Shown here piece by piece: positions 26,101 through 34,725 of a DNA stretch of 64,000 bases (the stretch's first letter is position 1; each line of letters starts with the position of its first letter). Under the pieces are notes generated by a model. The model did not search any database. It worked only from the letters and a program-made list of their open reading frames with translations, and had not been told where the DNA came from. This DNA comes from Paenibacillus pasadenensis (GTDB taxonomy: Bacteria; Bacillota; Bacilli; Paenibacillales; Paenibacillaceae): NCBI RefSeq assembly GCF_023715725.1, contig NZ_JAMBOT010000004.1, forward strand, positions 124,001 to 188,000, in the 5' to 3' direction. The translations under genes were made by a program, and so were the position numbers.

Positions 26101-26614
26101 CGAATACGAGCTCGGCTTTTGGCTCCGCAGGCTCATCTGTATACACGGTGTCGGAGCTCTGCAGCAGCCAAACCTCCTTCATGCCGTTGAGCGCAAACTT
26201 TTTGTCGCCGCCGTCCTTCTCGCCGTTGCTCGGCCGCATCGTAATGAGGCCAACTTTGCTTGCGCCGTCCTTGAGCGGAATGTCGATGTAGGCTCCAAAG
26301 CTGTCCGTCTGGCCTTCCGGGAACGGAGTAGCGCTGGAAGGCCAGTTCGTCGAGGGACTTGCCACATCGTCGAACGTCCATAATCCCCAATCCTTATAAA
26401 TGCCGTCTGAGCGTTTGTAATGCACACGCAGATGGTTATCCGGAATAGCCGGAGCCGTATTCTGCGGCGCGACCGCCGGATTGGCCGGCGGCTCCGCCCC
26501 GGATGCGGCGTTAACCTGCGCGGGAGCAGGCGCAAACATAGACATAAGCATAGACATGACAACGATAACCGCCGCCAATCTTCTGCCGTTCCTTACCCTG
26601 AATGATTTCAACAA
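20129..26614 (-). CDS. Giant SLH-anchored amylopullulanase with two GH13 catalytic domains
   Basis: 2161 residues. Signal peptide 1-37; CBM41-like starch-binding domain about 60-160 (HLRVHYKRSDGIYKDWGLWT); CBM48-like region about 265-355; type I pullulanase GH13 domain about 400-940 with YNWGYDP (476-482), DVVYTH (523-528), nucleophile Asp590, acid/base Glu619 and Asp710. A second CBM41-like copy lies at about 951-1040 (KRYVQFNYIRPDKDYKDWNL), then Ig-like spacers. An alpha-amylase GH13 domain at about 1250-1730 has DVVLNH (1373-1378), Asp1462, Glu1491 and Asp1557. A Gly/Asn/Pro linker (1737-1790), a beta domain, and three SLH repeats (about 1980-2030, 2040-2090, 2109-2157) bind it to the wall. 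It should cut alpha-1,6 and alpha-1,4 bonds of pullulan and starch at the cell surface. TTG start with GGGGAGGGG upstream; LacI/CcpA-type sites lie in front. Confidence 0.95.
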   Translation of the reverse strand: MLKSFRVRNGRRLAAVIVVMSMLMSMFAPAPAQVNAASGAEPPANPAVAPQNTAPAIPDNHLRVHYKRSDGIYKDWGLWTFDDVASPSTNWPSSATPFPEGQTDSFGAYIDIPLKDGASKVGLITMRPSNGEKDGGDKKFALNGMKEVWLLQSSDTVYTDEPAEPKAELVFAEVLDAGKLRLNFTMTGDLEADSLKTELQITDKSGAAAAVDRVEIVSDKTADAYGSFTMDQAPLTVHYDGKKAVAFVAGSKMDELYAYNGGDLGATYADGGAVLKLWAPLASSVTVTVYDKTDASLPIGGKALDKGERGVWSAELKPGDFGVADFKNYFYQYEVTNNGVTKTVLDPYAKSMAEFRVNTKGEAGPDGDTVGKAAIVDLSGTDPEGFGFADVQGYEKREDAVIWEIHVRDFTSDSSIENSLNGARWGSFDAFKQKLDYIKSLGVTHVQLLPVMAWYYGDEAAAGNRETNYSAKNNEYNWGYDPHSYFAPDGAYSANPKDPELRVKELKAMIDAIHDEGMGVILDVVYTHMAKADFLQDIVPNYYAFQNASGAFLGDFGNNLATNRKMAEKLMVDSVKYWFDEYKIDGMRFDMMGDATYDSVQNAYDAAKALNPQALFIGEGWRTFKGAQADPSLAGKGADQDWMDKTNDVGVFSDEFRNELKSGFGSEGEPRFITGGARDINTIFNNIKAQPGNTNEDDPGDMVQYTEAHDNLTLYDIIAQATKKDPAVEANNKEIHQRLRLGNLMTLTSQGTAFLHAGQEYGRTKQWLAAGQPEGEAHEFKDADDKTFGYFVHNSYDSSDAINRFDWQKATDAAAYPENAMTRDYTQGLIELRQSSNAFRLGDQSLVNRNVKLLSIPEVQAQDLVIAYKTQSTDGTGAYYVFINADSKARKLTLSEDLSGGLVVADSDEAGIAGVAAPSGFKLDAGSIELSPLTAVIIRTEAQEEPETDKRYVQFNYIRPDKDYKDWNLWVWNTGVKNDQIDFDKVENGIAQVLIEVAPQATSVGFVLRKGTDWNTAKQDIGDDRIIPLTPGEAFTKVNVTSMVRELDIKPTLTGPALNDGAITFTYRDDKLFREGKQNLLESVQLQIGGKQYPMAYMPELELFRYTLEDIAPGTYDYTFAVTQGGATTVVSDPKNTEDGKSAVSYIKPNVTISASVAPSAITSGENALVKLNVASSEEVAFKEGYMDLTALGGPAKVKLDTALLEQTIAVKDTVTAGEKKIPLTLVDQYGNRHKGEAGVTVKARRAAGGKLDFDFDESRIYFVLTDRFMDGDASNNENVDKSHLEAYHGGDFQGLIDKLDYIEQLGVNTLWITPIVDNIDFNKGTDFNGKQYGYHGYWAKDFSKLDEHLGDLDTFKELIDKAHDRGIKIMVDVVLNHAGYGVKPGDNAPGVTEEDKARFAEMLRTDGLSADTDAIKGELAGLPDFITEDPAVRKQVIDWQTEWLKRAKTERGDTIDFFRVDTVKHVEETTWKAFKNDLTAIDPDFKLIGEYYGATADSDGGALQSGQMDSLLDFSFNDRAKQFVEGGVEAVDVYLAERAAKLDNTRTMGQFLSSHDEDGFLSDFIGGDKAKLMAAAALQITAKGQPVIYYGEELGRSGKNAKDMGKGELSENRSDMPWDKLDEEGKLLQHYRKLLAIRADYSKVYSKGERTTIEASDEKGYMAFSNKYGEQQVVTALGVKASAQEVTLKVPFAAGSSVKELYSGQTLTVSADGQITFTLPAMADGGTAIFAAVTPDGGNGNNPDPGNGGNPDPGNGNGGNPDPGNGNGGDPGSSNGGTTPGTGGADPQPGSVKVVTEDMLRAAGDTVSITLGADVSEVQLPLNASGLLDGKPLELKREGTTVQLPAALLKSLQELVPAGDAAGAFISFKVAEVDAQTAAALVAQAGEEQKAKLKLGSGMLELELAAVGSGGKTYKLDRFAAPVTLSLPVANGMNGKLAGIYFISESGIHYVGGRLANGVMTAKLSHFSKYAVLELDKSFRDLTGHWAEAAVKQLAAKGIVNGTSAELFTPGKPVTRAEFTAMLVRALKLEASGTAAAGFKDVPSQAWYASAVAAAQQHGLVSGKSADSFQPDAPISREEMALMLMRAYDAQTDAAVTESGVKSSPKDMKDVSAWAVNGVREALALGIMKGYSDGKFLPEGVTNRAESAQAVFNMMSKLES

Positions 26615-26689
26615 GAACCCCTCCCCATTGCTGTTTAAATCTGTTTTTCTGAAGGTAAAACATGAAATTAACTCTTGCCTTTATTGTTT

Positions 26690-26703
26690 GGCAAACGTTT
26701 GCA
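26690..26703. promoter_or_regulatory. cre-like / LacI-family operator 1 before the amylopullulanase gene
   Basis: GGCAAACGTTTGCA contains a perfect 12-bp palindrome (GCAAACGTTTGC) and matches the cre consensus TGNAANCGNTTNCA at all but the first base. It lies 76 bases upstream of the start. Confidence 0.7.
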
Positions 26704-26789
26704 TAAAACGTCAAAAAAAGAAGGTCCCGTCTTAAAGAGGCATCACGAACAAACCTGCTTATTAATTAACCGACTATAAAGCGCTTTCA

Positions 26790-26803
26790 GGAAAACGTTT
26801 GCA
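26790..26803. promoter_or_regulatory. cre-like / LacI-family operator 2 before the amylopullulanase gene
   Basis: GGAAAACGTTTGCA is a second cre-like site, 100 bp upstream of the first. Two such sites suggest control by CcpA, by a local maltose-type LacI regulator, or by both. Confidence 0.6.
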
Positions 26804-26863
26804 TTACATATTCTAGTGGAGCAGCGGAACATCGTCAAGCAAAATTATCCTTTCGGTCAGAAG

Positions 26864-26890
26864 GACCCGCTTCCCTGTAGGAAGCGGGTC
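26864..26890 (-). terminator. Hairpin after the sbnB-like gene
   Basis: GACCCGCTTCC (26864-26874) pairs perfectly with GGAAGCGGGTC (26880-26890), ten bases beyond the sbnB-like stop. The T-run beyond the stem is weak. Confidence 0.65.
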
Positions 26891-26899
26891 GGACTGGCG

Positions 26900-27862
26900 T
26901 TACTCTAGTCCTATTCCTAAGCCGCGCCGGGACGCCAGCCGATAATAGTGTCCTGCGATTGCAATATCAAATATGCCCAGACCCATCGGATTAAAAAACA
27001 CCGTTTCCCCCGGGAACTCCGCCAATCCGTCCCGGCAGACCAGATCGCCGACGTTGCGCGTGCCTTCGGCATTCAAGCCGCAGCGCAGATGCAGCTGCTC
27101 GATGTCGGTATTTTCACGGCATATCTCCTGCCAATCGTCCACAAAAATTGCCCGCACATCCGCCACGCTCTCAGGCTCAAAATCCCGCAGCGAGACGTTG
27201 AGCAGCAGCGATCCTTCAGGCGGCGCTTCGTCGATGTAGCGGCTTTCGCTCACGGTGCAGGTTGCAATAACGTTTGATCTCCGGTAAAGCTCGCGCCAGC
27301 TGGCAGCGGCTTCGGTGCGGGAGCGAAGCGGCTCCGGCACGCTAGAGAGATCGACGCCTTGCAGGTCGTACAGGCTGATGCCGGCCAAACGGCTGCCGAG
27401 CAGCTCTGCGGCCATTTCGAGATGAAGCCGCCCAATCGGCCCCCAGCCGATGATGCCGAGCCGAATATCCACATCGGGCCGTGCTTTTGCATAGGCGCGC
27501 AGCATAAGACCGCTCACCGCCGCCGCGCGCAGCCCGTTCAGCAGGTTGCAGCGGAGCACGGCTAGCGGCTGTCCGGTCGCTGCATCATTGAGCGCAATAA
27601 GATTGCTAGCGCGCGGCAGCCCATGACGGATATTATCCGGAAAACCCGCGATCCATTTGATGCCGGCAAGCGCGGATTCGCCTCCCAAATAGGCGGGAGT
27701 GGCGATAATCCGGTTTTTCGTGCCGGGGAAGCGCAGATAGGATTTCAAGGGACTGGCGGAATCGCCCGCCTCCCTTGTGCGGACGGCATTTTCAACGAGA
27801 TTCGTCAGTTTGTGCCAGTCCACGCCAAGCTCCTGGATATGGTCGTCGTTCAAAAAAATCAT
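26900..27862 (-). CDS. sbnB: SbnB-like N-((2S)-2-amino-2-carboxyethyl)-L-glutamate dehydrogenase
   Basis: A 320-residue member of the ornithine cyclodeaminase/mu-crystallin family. The NAD-binding fold is marked by LGIIGWGPIGRLHLEMAAEL, and the N-terminal half has GIKWIAGFPDNIRHGLPRAS and DAATGQPLAVLRCNLLNGLR, typical of SbnB. SbnB oxidatively hydrolyses N-(2-amino-2-carboxyethyl)-glutamate to L-2,3-diaminopropionate and 2-oxoglutarate. The ATG at 27862 overlaps the SbnA stop in an ATGA, giving translational coupling; the longer upstream frame runs through SbnA coding sequence and is not used. Adjacency to SbnA makes this assignment firmer than the family alone would. Confidence 0.88.
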   Translation of the reverse strand: MIFLNDDHIQELGVDWHKLTNLVENAVRTREAGDSASPLKSYLRFPGTKNRIIATPAYLGGESALAGIKWIAGFPDNIRHGLPRASNLIALNDAATGQPLAVLRCNLLNGLRAAAVSGLMLRAYAKARPDVDIRLGIIGWGPIGRLHLEMAAELLGSRLAGISLYDLQGVDLSSVPEPLRSRTEAAASWRELYRRSNVIATCTVSESRYIDEAPPEGSLLLNVSLRDFEPESVADVRAIFVDDWQEICRENTDIEQLHLRCGLNAEGTRNVGDLVCRDGLAEFPGETVFFNPMGLGIFDIAIAGHYYRLASRRGLGIGLE

Positions 27863-28845
27863 GAGTGCACGCTCCCGTCTTGTTTCGCCGCCGCTGGACC
27901 GAGCTCCCGCATCACCCATTCGTCGTCGAAAATGGTGCTTAAATACCGCTCGCCCCGGTCCGGCAAAATGACGGCGCATACCGAGCCTGCCGGCAAGCTT
28001 GGACTTAGCCTGCGGACTGCCGCCACAACGCCGCCGGAGGACGCTCCCGCCAAAATGGCCTCCCGGCGGATCAGCCCCCGGCAGCCCCATACGCATTCCG
28101 CGTCGGATACATGCACGACCTCATCCGCAAGCGTCGCATCGTGAAGCCCCGGCTCAATAGCCGCCCCAAGTCCGGGCAGTCTGCGCGGTCCTCGTTTGCC
28201 GCCAAACAAGATGCTGCCCTGCGCATCTACGGCGACCACTTTAGTCGGAAGGCCGCGACTGCGGATATAGTCCGAGCAGCCGCGGATTGTGCCGCAGGAG
28301 CTGACGCCGCAAAACAGATAATCCACCTGTCCGAGCTGCTCGGATATTTCGCGCATCGTCGTCAGGCTATGCGCCCCGGCGTTGTCTGGATTGCCGTATT
28401 GATTGGTCCAATAAGCATGCGGAATAGCCTGAACGAGCTCTTGCACCCTGGCGATTCGCGCCGGGAGAAATTCGCCGGTTGCCGGATCGGGCTGCGACAC
28501 AAGATCGATTTCCCCGCCATAGCTGCGAATGATGGATTTATGCGACTCCGTTGTGCGCGGATCAACGACGCATATAAACCGCAGCCCTAGATAACGGCAA
28601 AGCTGCGCCAGGCTGATCGCCAAATTGCCGGAGCTGGATTCAATGACGGTGCTGTCCTCCGTCACTTCTCCGCGCCGGATCGCTTCCCGCAGCATATGCA
28701 GGGCGGGCCGGTCCTTGGCGCTTCCGCCGGGATTCATTCCTTCCAGCTTGGCATGGACCTCGAAGCGTTCCCCGCTAAACAGCCGCTTCAGCCTGATCAG
28801 CGGCGTCCGGCCGATAGCGGACGCGATTCCTTCCTCCAGATTCAA
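27859..28845 (-). CDS. sbnA: SbnA-like N-(2-amino-2-carboxyethyl)-L-glutamate synthase
   Basis: A 328-residue PLP enzyme of the cysteine synthase fold (type II). It opens GIASAIGRTPLIRLKRLF; the PLP lysine is Lys44 in NPGGSAKDRPA; ESSSGNLAISLAQLC is the substrate loop; GVSSCGTIRG binds the cofactor phosphate. SbnA joins O-phospho-L-serine and L-glutamate to give the SbnB substrate. The RPALHML segment following the lysine differs from cysteine synthases and fits the SbnA group. It overlaps the upstream CapK-like gene and the downstream SbnB gene by ATGA on both sides, so all three are made together. Confidence 0.88.
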   Translation of the reverse strand: MNLEEGIASAIGRTPLIRLKRLFSGERFEVHAKLEGMNPGGSAKDRPALHMLREAIRRGEVTEDSTVIESSSGNLAISLAQLCRYLGLRFICVVDPRTTESHKSIIRSYGGEIDLVSQPDPATGEFLPARIARVQELVQAIPHAYWTNQYGNPDNAGAHSLTTMREISEQLGQVDYLFCGVSSCGTIRGCSDYIRSRGLPTKVVAVDAQGSILFGGKRGPRRLPGLGAAIEPGLHDATLADEVVHVSDAECVWGCRGLIRREAILAGASSGGVVAAVRRLSPSLPAGSVCAVILPDRGERYLSTIFDDEWVMRELGPAAAKQDGSVHS

Positions 28846-30218
28846 GCGCCGTCCCCCCTCTGCTCGTAATAAATCTTTTTCTGCTTCATCACGCTGCCAG
28901 GCGCCGACTTGCTGAAGGAGTCCGGCACGACTTCAATTCCGTTTAAAATGCCGCTGCGGATCATTCCGCCAATATCGGGATTCCGATGCTCGATATCGTC
29001 TCGAATTTGGGCCAGCGTTTTGTCAGTGGCAGAGCCGCTGTCAACGAGAACACGAAGCGCGTTGCCTGCGACATGAATCCGAATAACGGCATCCGGCAGA
29101 TGGCGGCTTACCGCATCCTCGATGTCGTAAATGCTTATTTTTTCACCGTGTTTAAGGTCCGGTCCGATGCGCTTGACGATGCTAGCAAACGTTTGGCGGG
29201 GCCGTCCGTTTAAATGTTGAGTTTGCAAATCGCGTATCACGTCATAGGTGACGTAACGAAGAGCGGGGAAGCTGTCACGGATGGCCGATGTGAGCACCAA
29301 TACAGCCTCTCCTTCCGGCAGCGGCTCAAAGCCCTCGCCTAGCGCTTCCGCAGGCACTCCTTCGGCAAACAGGCCGTCCGCCAGCACATAACGGTTCAGC
29401 TCCGGGTTGTAATGCGCCAGCGTTCCGATCTCGATTGAGCCAAATGTATCGGCGATATGCCGCTCAGGGATGCCCAGCCGCTCCGCAACCCGGCGGCGCC
29501 AGCCCGGCGAAGCTATTTCCCCGACCAGCACGACATGGCAGATGCCCAGCGCCTCCGGCTGCTCGGCCGCAGCCAAAATCCGGTCCAAAATGGACGGCAT
29601 CGTATACAGCACCTCGGGCCTTTTTCGCTCCAGCAGTTCAATATGGTCCCGGATTGGCAGCTGGTACGGCAGCGTTTCAACGCTCATCCCAAGGCTGCGA
29701 AATACCGCCGCCGCCGTAGCCTCCGCGTGACCGGTGCCCATATCGGAAACAGCCGTGCGGTATCCGTATGGCTCCAAAATAGAACGGAATACGTCCAGCT
29801 TAACGCGCAAATAGTGCTCCTCATCCCGCTCCGAGTAAAAGATCGCTTTGCGCCGCCCGGAGCTCGTTCCAGAGGTTCGGTAACAATTCATGTCCGGCTG
29901 CTCTGCCAGCGGATTGTCTTGAGTGTAATAATGCGTTTCGAGAACAGAAGCGGTGACGAGCGGCAGCTGCTCCCAGAGCGGATCGGCGGAGAAGCCTGGC
30001 TGAAGAGTTGGGGGGAGCTCAGGCTGCGATTCCGCTGGAAGTTCGGACTGCGGTGTTGCGGGGCCTAACAGCGAGGCCGCTGCTAGCCCGGACGGCGGAT
30101 CCGCCGGAGGCTCAGGGTCCATTTTTAGCATAATCGCTTGCTGATCTATCCGATTGCCAAGCCACGGGAAACGTTCGGTCAAATGGCAAACGAGCTGTTT
30201 CCAATTTTCAGGAGGCAT
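28842..30218 (-). CDS. CapK/PaaK-like adenylating enzyme coupled to sbnAB
   Basis: A 458-residue protein resembling phenylacetate-CoA ligase/CapK enzymes of the ANL superfamily. The nucleotide loop is CYRTSGTSSGRRK (115-124 core); LYTMPSILDRIL, HIADTFGSIEIGTLAHYN (A5-like) and RYVTYDVIRDL (A7-like) follow, with a small C-terminal domain ending SKSAPGSVMKQKKIYY, the usual lysine segment. Such enzymes activate a carboxylate with ATP for transfer to CoA or another acceptor. Residues 33-80 are a Pro/Glu-rich insertion not expected in the family. GGGGAGGG precedes ATG. It leads a coupled trio with SbnA and SbnB, so its substrate is probably linked to L-2,3-diaminopropionate. Confidence 0.8.
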   Translation of the reverse strand: MPPENWKQLVCHLTERFPWLGNRIDQQAIMLKMDPEPPADPPSGLAAASLLGPATPQSELPAESQPELPPTLQPGFSADPLWEQLPLVTASVLETHYYTQDNPLAEQPDMNCYRTSGTSSGRRKAIFYSERDEEHYLRVKLDVFRSILEPYGYRTAVSDMGTGHAEATAAAVFRSLGMSVETLPYQLPIRDHIELLERKRPEVLYTMPSILDRILAAAEQPEALGICHVVLVGEIASPGWRRRVAERLGIPERHIADTFGSIEIGTLAHYNPELNRYVLADGLFAEGVPAEALGEGFEPLPEGEAVLVLTSAIRDSFPALRYVTYDVIRDLQTQHLNGRPRQTFASIVKRIGPDLKHGEKISIYDIEDAVSRHLPDAVIRIHVAGNALRVLVDSGSATDKTLAQIRDDIEHRNPDIGGMIRSGILNGIEVVPDSFSKSAPGSVMKQKKIYYEQRGDGA

Positions 30219-30558
30219 AGCGCCCTCCCCTTTCTTTTACGGCCTTATTTCGTTTCATAAATGGATTGAATATGAATGCCTTTAAGCCGACGCCTTGGCA
30301 AGCGTTGCTCGATGCTTGTTTTGCATATATAGGCATGTTTAAACGGAAGCTGCGGCCTCTCATGCAGTAGCCTATGCCTACGTATATAAAGCCGTTCCAG
30401 TAAATGCGTGCTAACAGCGGCTGGACATTTTAGTTAAAAGGGTGACGAAATACCTTTCATGAAGCGATCGCGGCATCTCTAGGCCAACATCCATTGCTGA
30501 GCGGGATACCGGCACATAGACTATCGAATCCAGTCCGCACATGAAGGAGAGTTGAGTC
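30219..30558. other. Divergent intergenic region between the sbn-type trio and the YheC/D gene
   Basis: About 340 bases with no supported gene. It must hold the promoters for both directions. I looked for a Fur box, which would point to a siderophore role for the trio, and saw no convincing one. Confidence 0.5.
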
Positions 30559-31353
30559 ATGTCCGCTAATTACCAAGGAAAACGGGGCATAGCCAGTAAA
30601 ATGACGAAGACGGAGCTTCTGCTGCGCAGCGAGGAATTGACTAAACATATTCCGACTACGCATTGGCTCGGTTTAAAAGAACTGACGACCCTGATGGATC
30701 GCCACCGCATGGTATACGTAAAGCCCGACCGGGGCAGCAAAGGGATCGGCGTTATGAGAGTAAAAAAGACATCGAACGGCTACGAGCTGAGGGGCGGCAC
30801 CCGCACGTTTAAATTTTCCTCGCTGGCTGGGCTGTTCCGCTCCCTGCAAGTCCGAATCGGAGATACGCCTTACCTCGTTCAAAAAGGCATCCATGCGCTG
30901 AAGCAAGAAGGAAGACCCTATGATTTTCGCGTCATGATTCAGCGCAATTCAAATCGAAAATGGGAGTGCACCGGCACAGCCGCGCGTGTCGCCCATCCCG
31001 ATAAAATCGTTTCAAACGGCAGCCAGGGGGGCACGATTTATTCGCCAGCCCGATTGCTGGTGCCCGTCTGCGGGGAGGCCGAATTTAAGCAGCTTCAGGA
31101 AAAAATGAATCGGCTGGCGCTGCTGACGGCAGCGGAGCTGAGCAAAAAATATCCCCAGCTGAACGAGCTCGGGCTTGATCTCGCCGTCGACAAAAAGCTA
31201 AAGCCGTGGATTCTTGAGGTAAATACACGCCCGGATCCGTGCCCGTTCACCAAGCTGGATGATCCAACGATTATTCGCCGGATCGTCCAATATGCCAAAG
31301 GCTACGGACGCCACTACACGCTCAATTGCAACAAAGCAAAAAAAGCTCCCTGA
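30559..31353 (+). CDS. YheC/YheD-like ATP-grasp protein, endospore coat-associated
   Basis: A 264-residue member of the YheC/D family. Conserved parts are THWLGLKELTTLMDRHRMVY, VKPDRGSKGIGVMRV (ATP-binding lysine and glycine loop), LVQKGIHALKQEGRPYDFRV, GLDLAVDKKLKPWILEVNTR and PDPCPFTKL. The ATP-grasp fold implies carboxylate-amine ligation; family members are associated with the spore coat in Bacillus. AAGGAGAG lies before the ATG. A short hairpin (AGCTCCCT / AGGGAGCT, 31344-31362) overlaps the stop codon. It lies just before the 52-bp repeat array. Confidence 0.85.
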   Translation: MSANYQGKRGIASKMTKTELLLRSEELTKHIPTTHWLGLKELTTLMDRHRMVYVKPDRGSKGIGVMRVKKTSNGYELRGGTRTFKFSSLAGLFRSLQVRIGDTPYLVQKGIHALKQEGRPYDFRVMIQRNSNRKWECTGTAARVAHPDKIVSNGSQGGTIYSPARLLVPVCGEAEFKQLQEKMNRLALLTAAELSKKYPQLNELGLDLAVDKKLKPWILEVNTRPDPCPFTKLDDPTIIRRIVQYAKGYGRHYTLNCNKAKKAP

Positions 31354-31377
31354 AAGGGAGCTGCAGGCAAAACATAC

Positions 31378-31668
31378 GGGCGTTTGACGACCTTATTTCC
31401 GGGCTTTCCGCCGGTTCGGCGGCCCTTAAGGGCGTTTGACGACCTTATTTCCGGGCTTTCCGCCGGTTCGGCGGTCCTTAAGGGCGTCTGACGACCTTAT
31501 TACAGGGCTTTCCTCCGGTTCGGCGGCCCTTAAGGGCGTTTGACGACCTTATTACCGGGCTTTCCGCCGATTCGGCGGCCCTTTAAGGACGTTTGACGAC
31601 CTTATTTCCGGGCTTTCCGCCGGTTCGGCGGTCCTTAATGGCGTTTGACGACCTTATTACCGCCCTAA
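31378..31668. repeat. Tandem array of 52-bp hairpin-bearing repeats (five full copies plus a partial)
   Basis: Unit starts at about 31378, 31430, 31482, 31534, 31587 and 31639 (periods 52, 52, 52, 53, 52). Each unit has GTTTGACGACCTTATT followed by CCGGGCTTTCC and a GC-rich hairpin CCGCCGGTTCGGCGG, then CCCTTAAGGGC at the junction, itself palindromic. Copies differ mainly by single substitutions; the sixth is cut off after about 29 bases. No frame is conserved through it. It fills the whole gap between the YheC/D and CBM9-like genes. Confidence 0.9.
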
Positions 31669-31737
31669 CACCGCCCTTTTCATCTAGCAGAGCCCTAAGC
31701 AGGCATGGTACTCTGATGGAAGAGTAAAAGGAGGGAC

Positions 31738-32397
31738 ATGCCTTTCGTGACGACCACCAGCTATTTTATCCGCAAAATGAATACCGGCGGCCCCGAGGCC
31801 GCTTTCTCCAATGAGCCCGAAACGCCGCCCGCCGCCGTTTCCCACTTCCTATGGATGGATAACGGCTACCGTCCCCGTACGGAGGCGGTTCTTTCGTACA
31901 CAGACTATGAGCTGACCGTATCGTTCCGTGTCTACGAATCCGATCCGCTCATCCGCTTCAAGGACGCCAACGAGCCTGTTTACAAGGACAGCTGTGTGGA
32001 GCTATTCCTCCAGCCGTCGCCGGAAACGGATGCGCGTTACTTGAATTTGGAGCTTAACGCCGCCGGAACCAGACTGCTCGGCATCGGAACGAACCGAGAC
32101 GACCGCAGGCTGCTCCAGCCGGACGAGCATCCCTCGCTCCGCATTGAAGCCGCTGCGGGACTACGCGATGCCGCAACCGGCGAGACGTACTGGTGCATAC
32201 AAGCGAAGCTGCCGTTTGATTGGATCACAGAGCTGTTTCCTGACTTCAAGCCGATATCTGGCGCCGTCATGCGCGGTAATTTGTACAAATGCGGCGACGA
32301 AACCGAGCTTCCCCACTACGGCTGCTGGTCGGAGATAAAATCCAGCAATCCGAACTTCCACTGTTCGGAATGGTTCGGCGAGCTGGTGCTCGGCTAA
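31738..32397 (+). CDS. CBM9-like carbohydrate-binding (DOMON-like) protein
   Basis: A 219-residue single-domain protein. It has SHFLWMDNGYRPRTEAVLSY, YTDYELTVSFRVYESDPLIR, YKDSCVELFLQPSP and YLNLELNAAGTRLLGIG, then MRGNLYKCGDETELPHYG and SSNPNFHCSEWFGELVLG, the recognised pattern of the CBM9-like family found in Paenibacillus and Bacteroidetes. There is no signal peptide, so it is probably cytoplasmic despite the carbohydrate-binding ancestry; function unproven. AGGAGGG precedes ATG. It is followed by a strong shared terminator. Confidence 0.85.
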   Translation: MPFVTTTSYFIRKMNTGGPEAAFSNEPETPPAAVSHFLWMDNGYRPRTEAVLSYTDYELTVSFRVYESDPLIRFKDANEPVYKDSCVELFLQPSPETDARYLNLELNAAGTRLLGIGTNRDDRRLLQPDEHPSLRIEAAAGLRDAATGETYWCIQAKLPFDWITELFPDFKPISGAVMRGNLYKCGDETELPHYGCWSEIKSSNPNFHCSEWFGELVLG

Positions 32398-32518
32398 ACC
32401 TGCATTTCCATTTTCGGCTTGGAATCTGCTTGATTCTCAAGGCTAAACCCTGCCGAGCTTTCGGCAAGGTTTCGTCATACTGGACGGAGGGCAAAAACCT
32501 TTGCCTTCCATACCAAAA

Positions 32519-32562
32519 AGCAGAGGATGTTAAGCCCGGAGCGGGCCTAACATCCTCTGCTG
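32519..32562. terminator. Convergent bidirectional terminator
   Basis: AGCAGAGGATGTTA and TAACATCCTCTGCT pair, extended by GCCCG/CGGGC. On the minus strand TTTTT follows, ending prkA; the CBM9-like gene converges from the other side. Confidence 0.88.
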
Positions 32563-32592
32563 ATTTAGAACGGTAAAGCGATTACCGTACGC

Positions 32593-34488
<1,896 letters not shown>

Positions 34489-34725
34489 GCTGCGCCTCCT
34501 CCCATTGCTTCCGCTGACTGTCCCGTTCGCCCAGGCTGTATCTCTGCTTCTCACTCCCGAATAGCAACGTATTCGAAGTATTAAAGCCTATGCGGAGGGG
34601 GCCGATAACTTGACCGAAAATTTTGATGATGGACAAGAATTGCCAGCCTCGCCCGTATCTCCTATAATGAACGGAATGAGAACGCCTGTGCCCTGCGGGG
34701 CCGGCGCATGGGGAGGTTGGCCGGA

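Noticed and set aside
24083..26383. 766-codon open frame antisense to the amylopullulanase, and other long antisense frames such as 20984-22390
   Set aside because: The minus-strand frame encodes recognised catalytic and binding domains. The antisense translations are Arg/His/Val-rich with no domain and arise from GC-rich codon bias.
30219..30558. Fur box upstream of the CapK-sbnA-sbnB trio
   Set aside because: Only short AT-rich partial matches (TGAATATGAATGC) were found, far from the 19-bp palindrome.
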